Shown here: positions 1 through 11,040 of the stretch, one piece after another
Numbering within the stretch: the stretch's first letter is position 1
Layout of the letters: each line of letters opens with the position of its first letter
NCBI RefSeq assembly: GCF_000687475.1
Contig: NC_057319.1
Span: forward strand, 248,001 to 312,000
Length of the DNA stretch: 64,000 nt
From: Ustilaginoidea virens
Lineage: Eukaryota; Ascomycota; Sordariomycetes; Hypocreales; Clavicipitaceae
Reading direction: 5' to 3'
Notes under the pieces: model-generated
What the model was told of the DNA's origin: nothing
What the model saw: only the letters and a program-made list of their open reading frames with translations
Database searches by the model: none
Position numbers and translations under genes: made by a program

Positions 1-67
1 AGTCCGAATCTCGATGAGCTACGACTCTCGACGAGTCCGAATCTCGACGAGCCACGACTCTACGACG
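1..67. repeat. Two tandem copies of a 33-34 bp unit
   Basis: Positions 1-33 and 34-67 both begin AGTCCGAATCTCGA and differ at a few bases (GATGAGCTACG versus GACGAGCCACG). The array may continue to the left of the window. Confidence 0.8.
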
Positions 68-539
68 AAGCGTAGTTTTTGGGCATGAGCGAAGCGTGCA
101 GTTAATAATGCAGGATATAAAACCTGCCACGCATTTGACTAGTTTGCAAATTATCCCTTTTGGCTGCGTCACGGTGCAGCAGCTTCTGCAACGGACCAGG
201 TTTAAGCCGATAGAAAACCGTAAGCCAAAGGTTGCGCCAGCCGACGAGGAAACCAGCGTGATGCGTAGTGTAGGAACGAACCAGCAGTTTCCGGATTTTA
301 ACAAAGAGCTGCTATCGCACTTGTCGCGCGCGGCGTGAAGTTGCGGCATCAAAGTCGCACCAGTGGTCTTTTATATTCCCGAAGCAATTGAGGCGTCACA
401 CTTTTGGTGCAGGGGCTGATACCTGCCAGGTACCTACCTTAGGTACCTACCTGGTACCTAACCTAGCCTAACCAAAGGTACAAGGTGAAATGTACGTCTT
501 GATTCGGCTAGACGGAGTCGTTGCGTTGCCAACCTTGCG

Positions 540-540
<1 letters not shown>

Positions 541-592
<52 letters not shown>
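541..592. repeat. (AGC)17 trinucleotide tract
   Basis: An uninterrupted AGC/CAG microsatellite followed directly by CACGTGATATCAC. It lies outside any supported coding frame, so it is probably not a polyglutamine-coding tract. Confidence 0.9.
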
Positions 593-1038
593 CGTGATAT
601 CACAAGGCGCAATTAGCCCGAAACCGAACAGACTTTGCGCGGCGTGATAAGCTTAAGTTCATCGGGGGGACGTGCCGTGGCATCCGTCGAGTGGTCTCTT
701 ACGGGGCGGGCGTGCTGGGACATATTGACTACATATGTACATCCATGAATCCGAAACGGTGCTGGGGGGGGGTGTTGACGGCGCCCCGCGTACAGGAGCG
801 TCTGGACCGTTTGTTACGGCGCCAGCGCTTGCAGTGGTGCGTGTTGCAGCGCGTGTTGCAGCGCATGTTGCAGTGCAGGTGGGCAGCAAGTCTCCGGACG
901 GTCGGCGCAACCAGTAGCAGCAAGTCAAGTCAGTGCGTCTGTCTGCGCTGCTGTTCGTTGTGTTTAAGCCACCTAGCAGATGCCAACCTGGGAAACTCGC
1001 AACAAGCACCTGCGCGAAGCAGCCCCGACCAAGATCAA

Positions 1039-1198
1039 ACCAGACCAGACCAGACCAGACCAGACCAGACCAGACCAGACCAGACCAGATCAGACCGGAT
1101 CAGACCAGGTCAGACCAGATCCAACCAGACCAGACCAGACCAGACCAGACCAGACAAGACCAGATCCAACCAGACCAGACAAGACAAGACCAGACAAC
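1039..1198. repeat. CAGAC pentanucleotide minisatellite
   Basis: About 30 near-perfect copies of CCAGA/CAGAC with interspersed variants (CAGATC, CAGACAAGAC), ending 70 bp upstream of the TMF1 start codon. Because 5 is not a multiple of 3 it opens long artificial frames on both strands, which I left out. Confidence 0.9.
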
Positions 1199-1270
1199 AT
1201 CAGGCGGCTTTGCAAACATCCCTCTCCCTCTGGTCCCCCGTAGCTTCGCGCTGGATCGGCGCTCTCGACC

Positions 1271-4200
1271 ATGGCCGCTCCCAGCAGGCAGTCGAAATGG
1301 GGCTCCTTTCTGTCGCAGGCCGTTGCGGGCGTCGAGTCCAGGCTGGACAACATGCTGGCCGAACCCGACGACGCCGCGGCTGCACCGTCGCCCGCGCCGA
1401 CCGGCACGGCGGCGACACCTCCGTCCGCGAAGCCGAGCGCAGGTACGTTTTTTTTTTCTTGTTCTTTTTCTTTTTCTTTTTCTCTTTTTCCTTTTGCAGA
1501 AGTCAGTCCGGGCGCTGGGGTTGCGTCTCCGTGCTCGTCTTGCCGCTCGGCAGCCGTTCGCCCTCGACTGACTGCGCGGATGCAACCGGCTAGCCAGTTC
1601 CCGATCCGTTTCCGCCAACCGCCCCGGCGATCGGCTGCAGGCACGGCTGGCCCAGGCCATGGCCGGGAAAGCGAGTGCCGGTGCCGGTGCCGGTGCCGGT
1701 GGAGGTGGAGGTGCCGCCAAGAAAACAGCAACGGCGTCTCCGAGGAGCTCGGTCGACCAGGCCTCTACGACTTCCGCGGAACGTCAGTCCACGGAACGGA
1801 GGTCGACAGAGCGTCGGTCCGCAGAACGCAGGTCCACGGAGAAAGAGCCAGAGGCAAAGAGGGATGGCGGCGAGCCTGGTGCCGCGGATGGTGCCGCGGA
1901 GCCGGTTCCCTGCACAGACACGGCGGCAGCTGCGAGCTCCTCGTCGGATCCCGGCCTGGCGCCGAGCGAGGCGACCAATGGGCTTGAGCCGGCACAGCCG
2001 GCACGACAAGACACCTTGCCGTCTCCCAAGGGATCCGAGCGTGCTGGCGAACACGACGACGACGACGACGACGACTCCTCGAAACCCGCGGCCGGCGCAG
2101 CAGCAGCAGCAGCAGCATCGGACAACGCTTCGGAGCTCCTCACCCGCCTGCAGGAGCTGACGGCGAGGCAGCAGGAGGAAATCCACGCTTTCGTCGAGAG
2201 AGTGGATTTCCTCGAGTCCAAGCTGCAGTACCTCTCCAGGACGGCCGCAGACTCGGCCAAGGCGTCTGCGGCCTCGGCCGCCGCGGGAAGCCTGGAGCAG
2301 AAGCTCGCGGAAAGGGACGAGAAGATGGCCCTGCTGATGCAAGAGGGCCAGAAGCTCTCCGCCAACGAGCACAAGCTCAGAATGACGGTCAAGAAGCTGC
2401 GCGCGCAGGCGGGAGAGGCCGGCAGGCGAGCGGACGAGCTCGGGAGGAGCAGGGACAAGGCGCTCTCGGAGGCGGAGGCGCTGCGCGCCCGCCTCGCCGG
2501 CTCGGAGCAGGAGGAGAAGCGCCAGGAGGAGGCTCGGCGGGCCGCCGCCGCGCTGCAGAGGGAGGCGGATGCGCTGAGGAAGGAGGGCGCGCACAGGGAC
2601 GACGCGCACCGACGGCTGGAGCAGGAGTGGGAGCGCAAGGCGGAGCAGGCGGAGGCTGCGCGTCGCGAGGCGCTGGGCAGGGCCCTCGCGGCGGAGCAGC
2701 AGCAGAAGAAGGCGGCGGAGGAGGCCGTTTCCGCGCTGCGCGCGGAGAGAGATGCCGCCGCAGCAAAGGCTCGGCAAGACGAGGTGGAGTGGCGGGAGAG
2801 GCTGGAGCGGGCCAACCGACGGGGTCGCAAGGTCGAGGAGGAGCTCCAGGCCGAGCTGCGGGCCGTCGAGGGCAAGCTGGAGGCCATGCGGATTGCCGCC
2901 GAGGAGGCGTCGTCCGGGTCCGGGGGGGACGCGCAGGTCAAGATGTTCCGCCAAGTCGAAACCTTGCAGTCCCAGTACGCATCTGCTCGAGAAAACTGGC
3001 AGGGCATAGAAGCATCGCTGCTTGCCAAGGCGGCCAACCTGGAGAAGGAGAGGGACGAGGCGCAGCGCCGAGAATCAGAGATGAGGAAAAAGGCTCGAGA
3101 TGCGGTACCAAAGCCCCCCTTTTGCCCCTGTTTCGTTCTTTCTTTCTTTTCTTTTCTTTTCTTTTTTCTTTGTTTGCTTTTATTTCCTCATCATCCTCAT
3201 CATCCTCATCATCATCACCATCATCATCACCATCGTCACCATCGTCATCTTCTTTGTTGGCGGTCCATTTTTACGTCCCATCTATACTGACAGTCCTTTG
3301 CGTTCCCGACAGGCCGTGCGTCTACGACAGCTGGAAGAGGAGCTCCAGGATATACGGCCCTCTCTCGCGGCCGCTCGTCAGGAACGGGACGTGTGCCAGC
3401 AGGAGCTGGCTGCTCTGCAGCTGTCGTACAAGAAATCGCAAGAGACCCTGAAGGAAACGCAGCAAGAGCTGGCGAGCCTGCGGCAAAGCGTTGCCGAAAA
3501 GGACGAACGCGCCGAGGCGGAGCAGGGAGACTGGGCGGACGAGGTCGCAGGCGCGTCCTGCAGGGGCCAGCAGAGCATCCCCGACTCGCCGCTGCTGCTG
3601 TCGTCGGCCGCGGCCGCGGCCAGGACCCTGAGCTCGGATCTGACGGCGCTGGCCGGGCCGAGCAGAACCCGCAAGCTCCACGCGCCGGGCAGCATCCCGG
3701 ACAGCCCGGCGGAGATGCTGCCGACGCTGCGCCGCCTGTCGAGCCAGCCGCTGTTCCGCGCCAGAGAGCCGTCGTACGCGTGGTCCGGCGGCGGCGGAGC
3801 GCCGCCGACCCCGTCCCCGTTCTCGCCGTTCGAAGCGCCGGGCGAGATGGGCCCGCTGGCGCTGCCGGCCCCGGAGCAGGATGGCGGAGCGCCGGAGGCG
3901 ACGCCTTCGCCGCCGCGCCACGTCGCGCAGGACAGGATGTCGGTGTCGACTGTGGGCGCGGGGCCTTCGGTGCAGCTGGTGGAGCGGATGAGCTCGGCGA
4001 TCCGCCGGCTCGAGGCGGAAAAGGTCACGGCAAAGGAGGAGATGGCGAGGGTGTGCGGCCAGAGGGACGAGGCGAGGGCGGACCTGGTGGCGCTGATGAA
4101 GGAGCTCGAGGAGACCAAGGCTGCTGCGGCAAAGGTGCCTCGCCTGGAGGAAGAGATGGGCAAGATGGACTCGAGGTACCAGACCACGTTGGAGATGCTG

Positions 4201-4293
4201 GGCGAGAAGAGCGAGCTGGTCGAGGAGCTCAGGGCAGACGTGCAAGACGTCAAGGCCATGTACCGGGAGCTGGTGGAACGAACAGTGCGGTGA
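1271..4293 (+). CDS. TMF1-like golgin (TATA element modulatory factor family)
   Basis: Large coiled-coil protein of the Golgi surface; TMF-family golgins tether vesicles and bind the Rab6/Ypt6 GTPase. Exons 1271-1442, 1594-3104 and 3313-4293 give about 887 residues; every junction keeps frame at GT...AG sites. The N-terminus (MAAPSRQSKWGSFLSQAVAG) and the downstream NRPGDRLQARLAQAMAGK are typical of fungal TMF proteins. Residues about 80-180 are low-complexity (repeated STERRS). Residues about 180-560 form a long heptad-rich coiled coil. Residues about 769-887 match the conserved C-terminal TMF 'TATA-binding' coiled coil (from VQLVERMSSAIRRLEAEKVT onward). The family name comes from an early transcription-factor claim; the Golgi role is better supported. 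Both introns carry long pyrimidine runs. A different golgin is less likely given both conserved ends. Confidence 0.85.
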
Positions 4294-4467
4294 CACGGCG
4301 AAATGCATAACGCGGACGAGGATTAAAAAAAAGGCGCCCACTGGCGAGGTTTCTTTCTTTCTTTCTTTTTACTTGTTCTTTTCTTGTCTTTTCCTTTTCT
4401 TTTTGTTATTCTTCATCTCATCGCTACCTACACAGCGGCATCACCACCTACATATAGGCATCGCCTA

Positions 4468-5792
4468 CTAAGACAGGTCGATTCCTTCACGCTCCGCGCC
4501 ACGCAGGATGAACAACCGGACCTGAGGAGGGGGGGGGAGTGTCAGAAAGACCCTGAGGCAGCACCGATGGACACTTCGTAGCAATGTAGAATATACCTCT
4601 TTATCCAGGGCGAGATCCAGCGGCGCCAAGCCGTCGGCGGTCTTGAGCGTGGAGTCTGCGCCTTCTTTGAGCAGAGCGATGGCGACGTCGCCTACAGCAG
4701 CACGAGTTAGCCGGCCAAAAGGGTTCACTGCGTGGGGGGGAGGGGGGGGGTAGGCCGTACCGTGTCCCTCGGCAACGGCGTGGTGCAGGGGGGTGTAGCC
4801 GTCGTTGTCCGCAGCGCTCAGGGGGCTCCTGTTCTTCAAGAGCAGCATGACCATGGGGAGCGACCCGGCTGCGGCGGCGCGATGGATGGGATACTGTCCG
4901 CGGTGATCGCGGGCGCGGGCCGACGCGGGAGGACTAGCGCCCAGCAAGAGACGCGCGGTGTCCATGTTCTTCTTGGATGCGACAAAGTGCAGAGCTGTCT
5001 GGAACCCCCCCAGTCACCGTTTAGCATGGCGTGGCGTGGCGTGGCCTGGGCGTGGCATGGCATGGCATGGCATGGCATGGCATGGCATGGCACGGGGGAA
5101 GACGGGGCGGACCGCGCGGCTCGACGTACTTGTCCCCTGGAATCTGCACTCCTCCGTCAGCCCTCTTGCTAGTCCCCGGCGCAGCGCAAGCCGGACGCGG
5201 TGGCAAAGCTCACTCTTCTCGTTGATCTCTGCCGCGCTCTGGATCAGAAGCCTCAAGACGGCTTCGCTGTCGGGCACGCTGGCGGAGATCATGAGGGGCG
5301 TCCAACCGCCCTCGTCCTAAAGGTGCCAGTTTTTGCGACGGTCAACGTCCGACCATAACATTGAGGGTGGGAGGGGGGCGGCATGCTGGACTTGCCTGGA
5401 CGTCGGGGTCAAAGTTCTTCTGGCTGGCCAGCAGCGTCACGATTTCGAGGTTGTTGGACGAAGCCGCCCAGTGGATGGGGCGGCGGCCATCGTCGTCTGT
5501 CGCGGCGGCCAGCTTCGGATCGGCCTGCGCGGGGTCCGGTGTCAGGGGCGGGCTGTGAAAAGGGGATGGGCGGGGAAGCAGGGATGAAATGAATGAATGA
5601 ATGAATGAATGAATGAATACCTTGAGCAGTGCTTCGGCTCTGGCAGCTGTGCGCGGGCCTTTGTGAGCCAAGACGGTCTGGTCTGGTGGTGGCAAGGGAC
5701 GACGCAGCTACGGCTGGGCAAAGGGCTATCAGCGTACCGTTTCCCTCTCGCGCAGCAGCGTGCAGGGGGAACCTGTCGTGTTGCTCGTCCAT
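4468..5792 (-). CDS. NAS6: Ankyrin-repeat proteasome assembly chaperone (Nas6/gankyrin)
   Basis: Nas6 (human PSMD10/gankyrin) binds Rpt3 and escorts assembly of the 19S regulatory particle. Eight exons, 5' to 3': 5792-5738, 5646-5621, 5524-5396, 5316-5214, 5143-5130, 4998-4761, 4691-4597 and 4521-4468, giving 237 residues (yeast Nas6 is 228). Ankyrin signatures include RFPLHAAAREGN, RRPIHWAASSNN, WTPLMISASV, TALHFVASKKN, YPIHRAAAAGS and YTPLHHAVAEGH. Exon 5 is a 14-nt micro-exon supplying NSRGQ; without it the repeat is broken. Intron 3 uses a GC donor (CAG|GCAAGT). Introns 2 and 5 contain AATG and ATGCC microsatellites. It is divergent from PRP46, whose start codon is 264 bp away. Confidence 0.88.
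5052..5091. repeat. (CATGG)8 microsatellite inside a NAS6 intron
   Basis: A perfect CATGG pentanucleotide array, flanked by degenerate CGTGG copies back to about 5024. It lies within NAS6 intron 5 (4999-5129), between the micro-exon and exon 6. Confidence 0.9.
5587..5619. repeat. (GAAT)n microsatellite in NAS6 intron 2
   Basis: Seven or eight GAAT units ending directly at the intron 2 donor; read on the gene strand the donor is GTATTCATTCATT. Confidence 0.85.
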
Positions 5793-6056
5793 TGAGGGGA
5801 TGGGTTTGGCTTCGGTCGAGGACTAGACGAGTTTCTGGATGGATGCCGGGTCGACATGATGTTTGATGATTGTTGTGATGAGAAGGACTTGTGGCGCCAC
5901 CTGCCCGTGCTGAGCGCCACAGCCACAGCCACAGCCACAGGCGGCTTCAACCTCGACCAGTTTTCGAGAGGCCCCAAACCTCCCCCCTTGGTCCAGACGA
6001 AGCAAGAAGACAAAAGACGAACAGCAAAAACTTGGCGCCGAAAAAAATCACCCGCC

Positions 6057-7784
6057 ATGGAGACGCCGCCGCCGCCGCCGCCGCCGCATGACGCGCTGCA
6101 GCTCGGCGCCCTGGCGCGCCAAAACGCCCTCGCCTCGCGGAGCCTGTACGCCGGCGCGCGCGCGGAGCCGCCCAGCGGCCGACGACTGAAGCCCCCCGAC
6201 GACGACGCCCTCGCGGCTCCCTCCGTCGAGCGCCGCTTCCAAGCCGAGTACGCCGCCGTCCAGAGCCTGCCCCCTTCCCTTGCTGCCAGGCAGCCGCCGC
6301 CGCCGCCGCCGAAACGGGCCAACGGGCGGGCGGTCGCCAAGGCCGCGGCCCGCCCAGCCCCGGCTGCCCAGGAGACGAAGAAGCTCCTCGAGGCCGGCAG
6401 CGTGTCCGCGGCGGCAGCAGAGCCAGCAGAGGCGGGAGCAGCAGCAGCAGCAGCAGCAGCAAAGCCCGGCGCCAACGGGCTCGGGCCGCAGAGCAGCAGC
6501 GGCACCGGCACCGGCAGCACGGCGCTGACGACCGCCAGAGACGGTGCCGCGGCGCTCCAGCTGGCCCGGCCGCAGTGGCACCCGCCGTGGAAGCTGATGA
6601 GGGTCGTCTCGGGACACTTCGGGTGGGTGCGCGCGCTGGCCGTCGAGCCGGGCAACCGGTGGTTCGCCAGCGGCGCCGGCGACCGCACCATCAAGATCTG
6701 GGACCTGGCCGCGGGCTCGCTCCGCCTCACGCTGACGGGCCACATCAGCACGGTGCGCGGGCTCGCCGTGTCGCCGCGCCACCCCTACCTGTTCTCCTGC
6801 GGCGAGGACAAGATGGTCAAGTGCTGGGACCTCGAGACCAACAAGGTCATCCGCCACTACCACGGCCACCTGAGCGGCGTCTACGCCCTCTCGCTGCACC
6901 CGACGCTCGACGTCCTCGTCACCGGCGGCCGCGACGGCGTCGCCCGCGTCTGGGACATGCGCACCCGCAGCAACGTCCACGTCCTCGCCGGCCACACCGC
7001 CACCGTCTCCGACCTCAAGTGCCAGGAGGCCGACCCCCAGGTCATCACCGCCTCGCTCGACTCCACCGTCCGCCTGTGGGATCTCGCCGCCGGCAAGACC
7101 ATGGGCGTCCTCACTCACCACAAGAAGGGCGTGCGCGCCCTCGCCCTGCACCCCCGCGAGTTCACCTTTGCCAGCGGCAGCACCGGCTCCATCAAGCAGT
7201 GGAAGTGCCCGGAGGGCGCCTTCATGCACAACTTTGACGGGCAGAACGCAATCATCAACTCGCTGAGCGTGAACCAGAGCGACGTCCTCTTTTCAGGAGG
7301 TATGTGCCGCGTTCTCCAGTTTCCTGCATTTCCGTTTAGGGCCAGGGATTCGCTCTCCCAGCGGCTTCTAGCGGTCAGATGTGGGAGTCCGCATCCCCCC
7401 CCCCCCCCCTGGGATACATGATGTAGTGTCGCTAATCGTTTAGGTGACAACGGCTCAATGAGCTTTTGGGACTGGAAGACGGGCCATCGCTTCCAGTCGC
7501 TCGACACCACTGCCCAGCCGGGCTCTTTGGACGCAGAGGCCGGCATCATGAGCTCGACCTTTGATCGCTCCGGCCTGCGTCTAATCTGTGGCGAGGCTGA
7601 CAAAACTAGTACGTCCATATCACGCGTCCGGCCTGGCTGGCTCCCTCGTCCCAAGCGTCCGTCCATCTGTGGAATCCGTCACTAATGCTCGGTGCCAGTC
7701 AAAATATGGAAACCCGATGAAAAGGCCACGGCAGAAAGTCACCCAGTCCAGTGGAAGCCTACGTTGGGACGGCGCAAGTTTTGA
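6057..7784 (+). CDS. PRP46: Pre-mRNA splicing factor Prp46 / PRL1 WD40 protein
   Basis: Core component of the Prp19-associated (NTC) complex that activates the spliceosome; the human orthologue is PLRG1. Exons 6057-7299, 7444-7608 and 7699-7784 give 497 residues. The ATG at 6057 was chosen for its CCGCCATGG context and because it opens the conserved N-terminal helix ([20 protein letters not shown]). Residues about 50-175 are Ala/Pro-rich linker. Residues about 181-480 hold seven WD repeats, beginning [20 protein letters not shown] and ending near IKIWKPDE, with the diagnostic blocks [27 protein letters not shown] and VRLWDLAAG. The C-terminus ([14 protein letters not shown]) is characteristic of the family. 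An in-frame upstream ATG at 5856 would add 67 unconserved residues. Confidence 0.93.
7392..7409. repeat. C15 homopolymer in PRP46 intron 1
   Basis: Run of about 15 C within the intron at 7300-7443. Confidence 0.8.
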
Positions 7785-7899
7785 AATCACGAAATTTTAT
7801 CAAGGATGCGGAAATAACTAGCGAGTAAGAAAAAAAAAGTTTGATTTTTCTTCTCTTCTTGGCTTTTCTCTTTGGGCGTTACAGATGGATGAATGGTTG

Positions 7900-7901
<2 letters not shown>

Positions 7902-7936
<35 letters not shown>
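7902..7936. repeat. T35 homopolymer between PRP46 and ORC1
   Basis: An uninterrupted T run in the 198-bp gap between the convergent PRP46 and ORC1 stop codons; read on the ORC1 strand it is an A tract just downstream of the gene. Confidence 0.9.
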
Positions 7937-7937
<1 letters not shown>

Positions 7938-7982
7938 AAATACCCTTTTACAGGACGCAACGATTCGTGAACCTTTGCAGCA

Positions 7983-10512
7983 TTACACACCGATGCCCAT
8001 GGCTCGCAAGTCTCCATCGTCCCAAAGTGCCATCTTGACCTCGTCGTCAGCAATGGCCAGGCGCATCTTGCTGGACCTCTCGGCGCGATGGGCCTCCAGG
8101 TTCACCAACCCAGCCGCCACCAGGTCCATGGCAGCCGTGTGGACGGCACTTGGCCTCCCCGCGTGGCGTTGGGTTGCTCCCGGTGTTCCCTGGAGGCCGC
8201 TATGCAGGATCTGGGCCATGCCTGGCAGCGGTGGCGCGGCATGGGCTGTCGCTCGTTGCAGCTCGTTGAGCGTCTCGCCAAAAGTAGTCTCGACCAGGCC
8301 CGTCCTTCTGATCCTCAGCAGCAAGGCCGCCACGAGAAGCTTGGGCAGTAGCGGCAGTCCTCGCAGATGTTGCTGCACCGGATTCGTCGTTGCTTCGTTG
8401 ATGGCCTTCTTGATGGTGGCAATGGTGACTCTTCCTCGCCGCGACGACTCTTGCTTGCCGTTTTTGCTGGGTGTTGCCGGGTCTCCTTGCACGTCGCCCT
8501 CCGCCATCTCCACGGCTCGTCGACAGATATCGAGGGCTCTTCGCGCGTCTCCGCTTACGGCCGCTACCTTTCTGCTGGCAAACTGGATGGCATCTGCGTC
8601 TACTATGTTGCCGGGAACCCCTTCTAGTCGGGACTGTATGATTTTCATGAGCTGTTCATGGGTATAACCTGGGAAGGTGATGCGAGTAAGGCCTAGTACA
8701 CGCCGCCCAGTTAGATCATGTTTGTAAAATATTGTAAAAAAAAAAAAGGGGGGGGGGGGGGGGGGGGGGTGAGAAAGAGAAGAAGAAATGAAAACGAAGG
8801 AGGGAGAGGCGGGGGGTGGAAGAGGGCGTATTTGGCATCGTCGGCCGTATAATGCAAGGCAAAAGAAAGCATACCCAGACGACTGCTGATTTTGTTGCTG
8901 AGCGTTCGCTCGGGAAGATCCATCGTGTTCGCTACAGCCAGCACAATAAGCCGGCTGTGTCGCAACGTCGGCCAGTTGAAAAAGTTGTACATGACGGCCT
9001 GGTTCTTGGTGACGAGCTGATCCAATTCATCCATCAGCACAACGCACGGGACGCGTCTGGGGCTCGGATTCTTGAATTCTCTCTCGAGAAGATCCAGCGA
9101 TTGCGAAGGACTTGCTCGTTCCCCCCTCAGGGCTTCCCACAGCAGAGCGTATGATTGGTGGGGGTCCGTGATCTTCATGCCGTTTATCTCGACAAAGATG
9201 AAGTCGTCGAGCTCATCCGCACGCACAGACTCCTCGAGCCGAGCAATGACTTCGCGGACAGTGGCAGTCTTTCCCGTGCCCGGAGTCCCCGAGATGTAGA
9301 TGCAGTTTCCCGTGCCTTCCGAGATGGCAGCTTCCAAGTGTGAGTACACCAGGGAGAACTCGCCTTCCCTGCAAGGAAGGCTGGTCGGCACCGACGACAC
9401 GTGAAGACGAGACCGAGCGATTTGAAATGGCGACGCTTCCACAGCTCCTGGAGACAGCTTGCGGGTTGCTAGAGGCGTGAACTCGAGCCTTTTTCCGGGT
9501 CCCCTAGATGGATCGAGTTAGGTCCCAGTGCTCGCCGAGCAAGACGTGAGGGCATGTCGAGTCGGGGGAGTTACTTGCCTCTTCTGTGAGCGTGAGCTGG
9601 GTTCCGCGAGAGCACGTCTCGACTGAGGTGTGGTGGCGACTGATATGGACGTTTTGGTGGGAGTCTGAGGAGGAGGCCGGTAGGCTGTATCCTGGGGAGG
9701 AGATGGCTCGCGAACTTTCCGCCGACTGCGGACGGGCTTTGTGCCCTTCTCGACGAAATCGATCAGGTCAAACAAGTCTTTGGCACCGCTATACACGTCT
9801 TCCCAGACAAACTCGTCAGTGTAGGCCGCGGTCCTTGTGTTGCACCCGCGACGACAAATAAAAGTTTTGCCGTAATCCTTGGAGCTGCGAGGGATCTTTC
9901 CGGATGGATGGTCGGCTAGGAATCTGTCCAGGGACATGACTCTCGCCTTGCCGTTGATTGAGGCCAGGGGGTTGGTATCCCAAGAAGGTGAAATGTACAG
10001 CTCATTCTACGCAAGACAAAGGATCAGCAGAGAAACTTTGGAATGACGCGCGGCTCTAGCCTGCCCTGCCCTGCGCTGGAAGGAGGTTTCCTTGCCCAGT
10101 AAAAGTCGGTTCGCTTCCTCTCCTTGTTGCGTATCTCCTTTTCGGTGGAGAACCACATGAAGTTGGCGGCTTTTTCGCCTTGGCCGTCGTCTTGGACGAA
10201 CTCGCAGATGATGGCCACCCAAGCCTCGTTGGATCCCTCGGCCTTGAGCAGGACGGCATCGCCGATGCGGCACTGGAAAGTTGTGCCCATTCGTGCCCCG
10301 ACAATCTTGGTGCCGGCCACCTTTCTCCTCTTGCGGTCGCTCTGCCCGTCGTCGTTTGCTCTGTCGGGGGTCTCGTCATTGTAGATCCACTCCCAGGGCA
10401 GGTCCTCGCTGCCCAGCTCGTCGTCGGAATCCTCGCGGGTGATGCCTGGGAGAACCCTCTTTCGCCGCGCAACAGGCCGGGCGCCCTTTGCGGGCGAGCT
10501 TTGCGGTGCCAT
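7983..10512 (-). CDS. ORC1: Origin recognition complex subunit 1 (BAH + AAA+ ATPase)
   Basis: Largest ORC subunit; binds replication origins and loads MCM with Cdc6. Exons 10512-10096, 10006-9579, 9503-8875 and 8692-7983 give 727 residues. Residues about 40-190 form a BAH domain (ACRIGD-like block FQCRIGDAVLLKAEG; EIRNKERKRTDFYW). Residues about 190-300 are a Ser/Pro-rich linker. The AAA+ module has Walker A GTPGTGKT (about 354-361) and Walker B VVLMDELDQ (about 435-443), with the sensor-like block LAVANTMDLPERTLSNK. The C-terminus is a winged-helix region ending DDGDLRAMGIGV. Introns 1 and 2 both need GC donors (TGG|GCAAGG and AAGAG|GCAAGT) to keep frame; the second is a textbook GC consensus. 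Intron 3 contains G22/A12 on the plus strand. Confidence 0.93.
8736..8769. repeat. A12G22 homopolymer block in ORC1 intron 3
   Basis: Twelve A then 22 G on the plus strand. In the ORC1 transcript this reads as C22 then U12, upstream of the 3' splice site at 8693. Confidence 0.9.
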
Positions 10513-11040
10513 GGTAGACTTGCTGCGTCGGGACTCTGCGGCGAAGCCATTGAGCCATCAAATTGACGAGCGTGATCGGGATCGGGGCGGGCGTGCTGCC
10601 AAGACGCTAAAGGAGCAAGGTACCAGGTACGGAGTACATGCCGGGCCACCACTTGCCCCACACCAGCAGTTTGCCTCTTCCGGCCTGGGCTGGCTTGAAG
10701 CTGGATGAAACCTTGAACTGCCTCAAGGCTCAAGGCCCACCTCACCGTTAACAGTGAACACATTGAAGCCGTCAATGTTGTTGTTGTTGTTGTTACACAG
10801 AACCCTACACCCGAGCCCTGCACGCTTACCGATTCAGCCATGTGCACAATCTCCCTACCTACATATTTACTAGTAAAAACCCTTCTACTCCGTACTGTAG
10901 CTGCATCGTCTAGCCCCTCCCCTTTTGATCATCAATGAATGCCACGATCCAACAAGCCTGAAAGTCTGCTTGCTGCAAGCCCGAACGCCCAACACCAGAC
11001 GGCCCTGTACTCATGATACCCCGACCAACCTCCATACGAT
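10513..11040. other. Intergenic gap between ORC1 and the transposase relic
   Basis: Holds the ORC1 promoter and 5' UTR, a (TTG)6 tract (10776-10793) and two copies of the TACGGAGTAC motif (10627-10637, and inverted at 10886-10895). No supported gene. Confidence 0.6.

Larger units (their letters stand above)
1..1270. other. Repeat-rich leader without a supported gene
   Basis: No convincing coding gene here. The only open frame of note (about 108-338, plus strand, roughly 76 codons from the first ATG) matches no family I recognise and has no visible introns or partners. The stretch holds a 33-bp duplication, TACCTAGGTACC-like motifs (420-470), a CAG tract and a CAGAC minisatellite, listed separately. 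The part next to 1271 should contain the TMF1 promoter and 5' UTR. Confidence 0.6.

Noticed and set aside
691..1593. Several long overlapping open frames on both strands around the CAGAC repeat
   Set aside because: They are created by a 5-bp repeat that reads open in all frames; translations are repetitive (DQTRP, SGLVW) and they overlap the real TMF1 exon 1.
1590..4341. Long minus-strand open frames opposite TMF1 (up to about 450 codons)
   Set aside because: Leu/Arg/Ala-biased shadows of a GC-rich coiled-coil gene; no domains, and the plus-strand frame has clear family signatures.
6048..7229. 393-codon minus-strand open frame opposite PRP46
   Set aside because: Mirror of WD40 coding sequence in GC-rich DNA; no recognisable fold.
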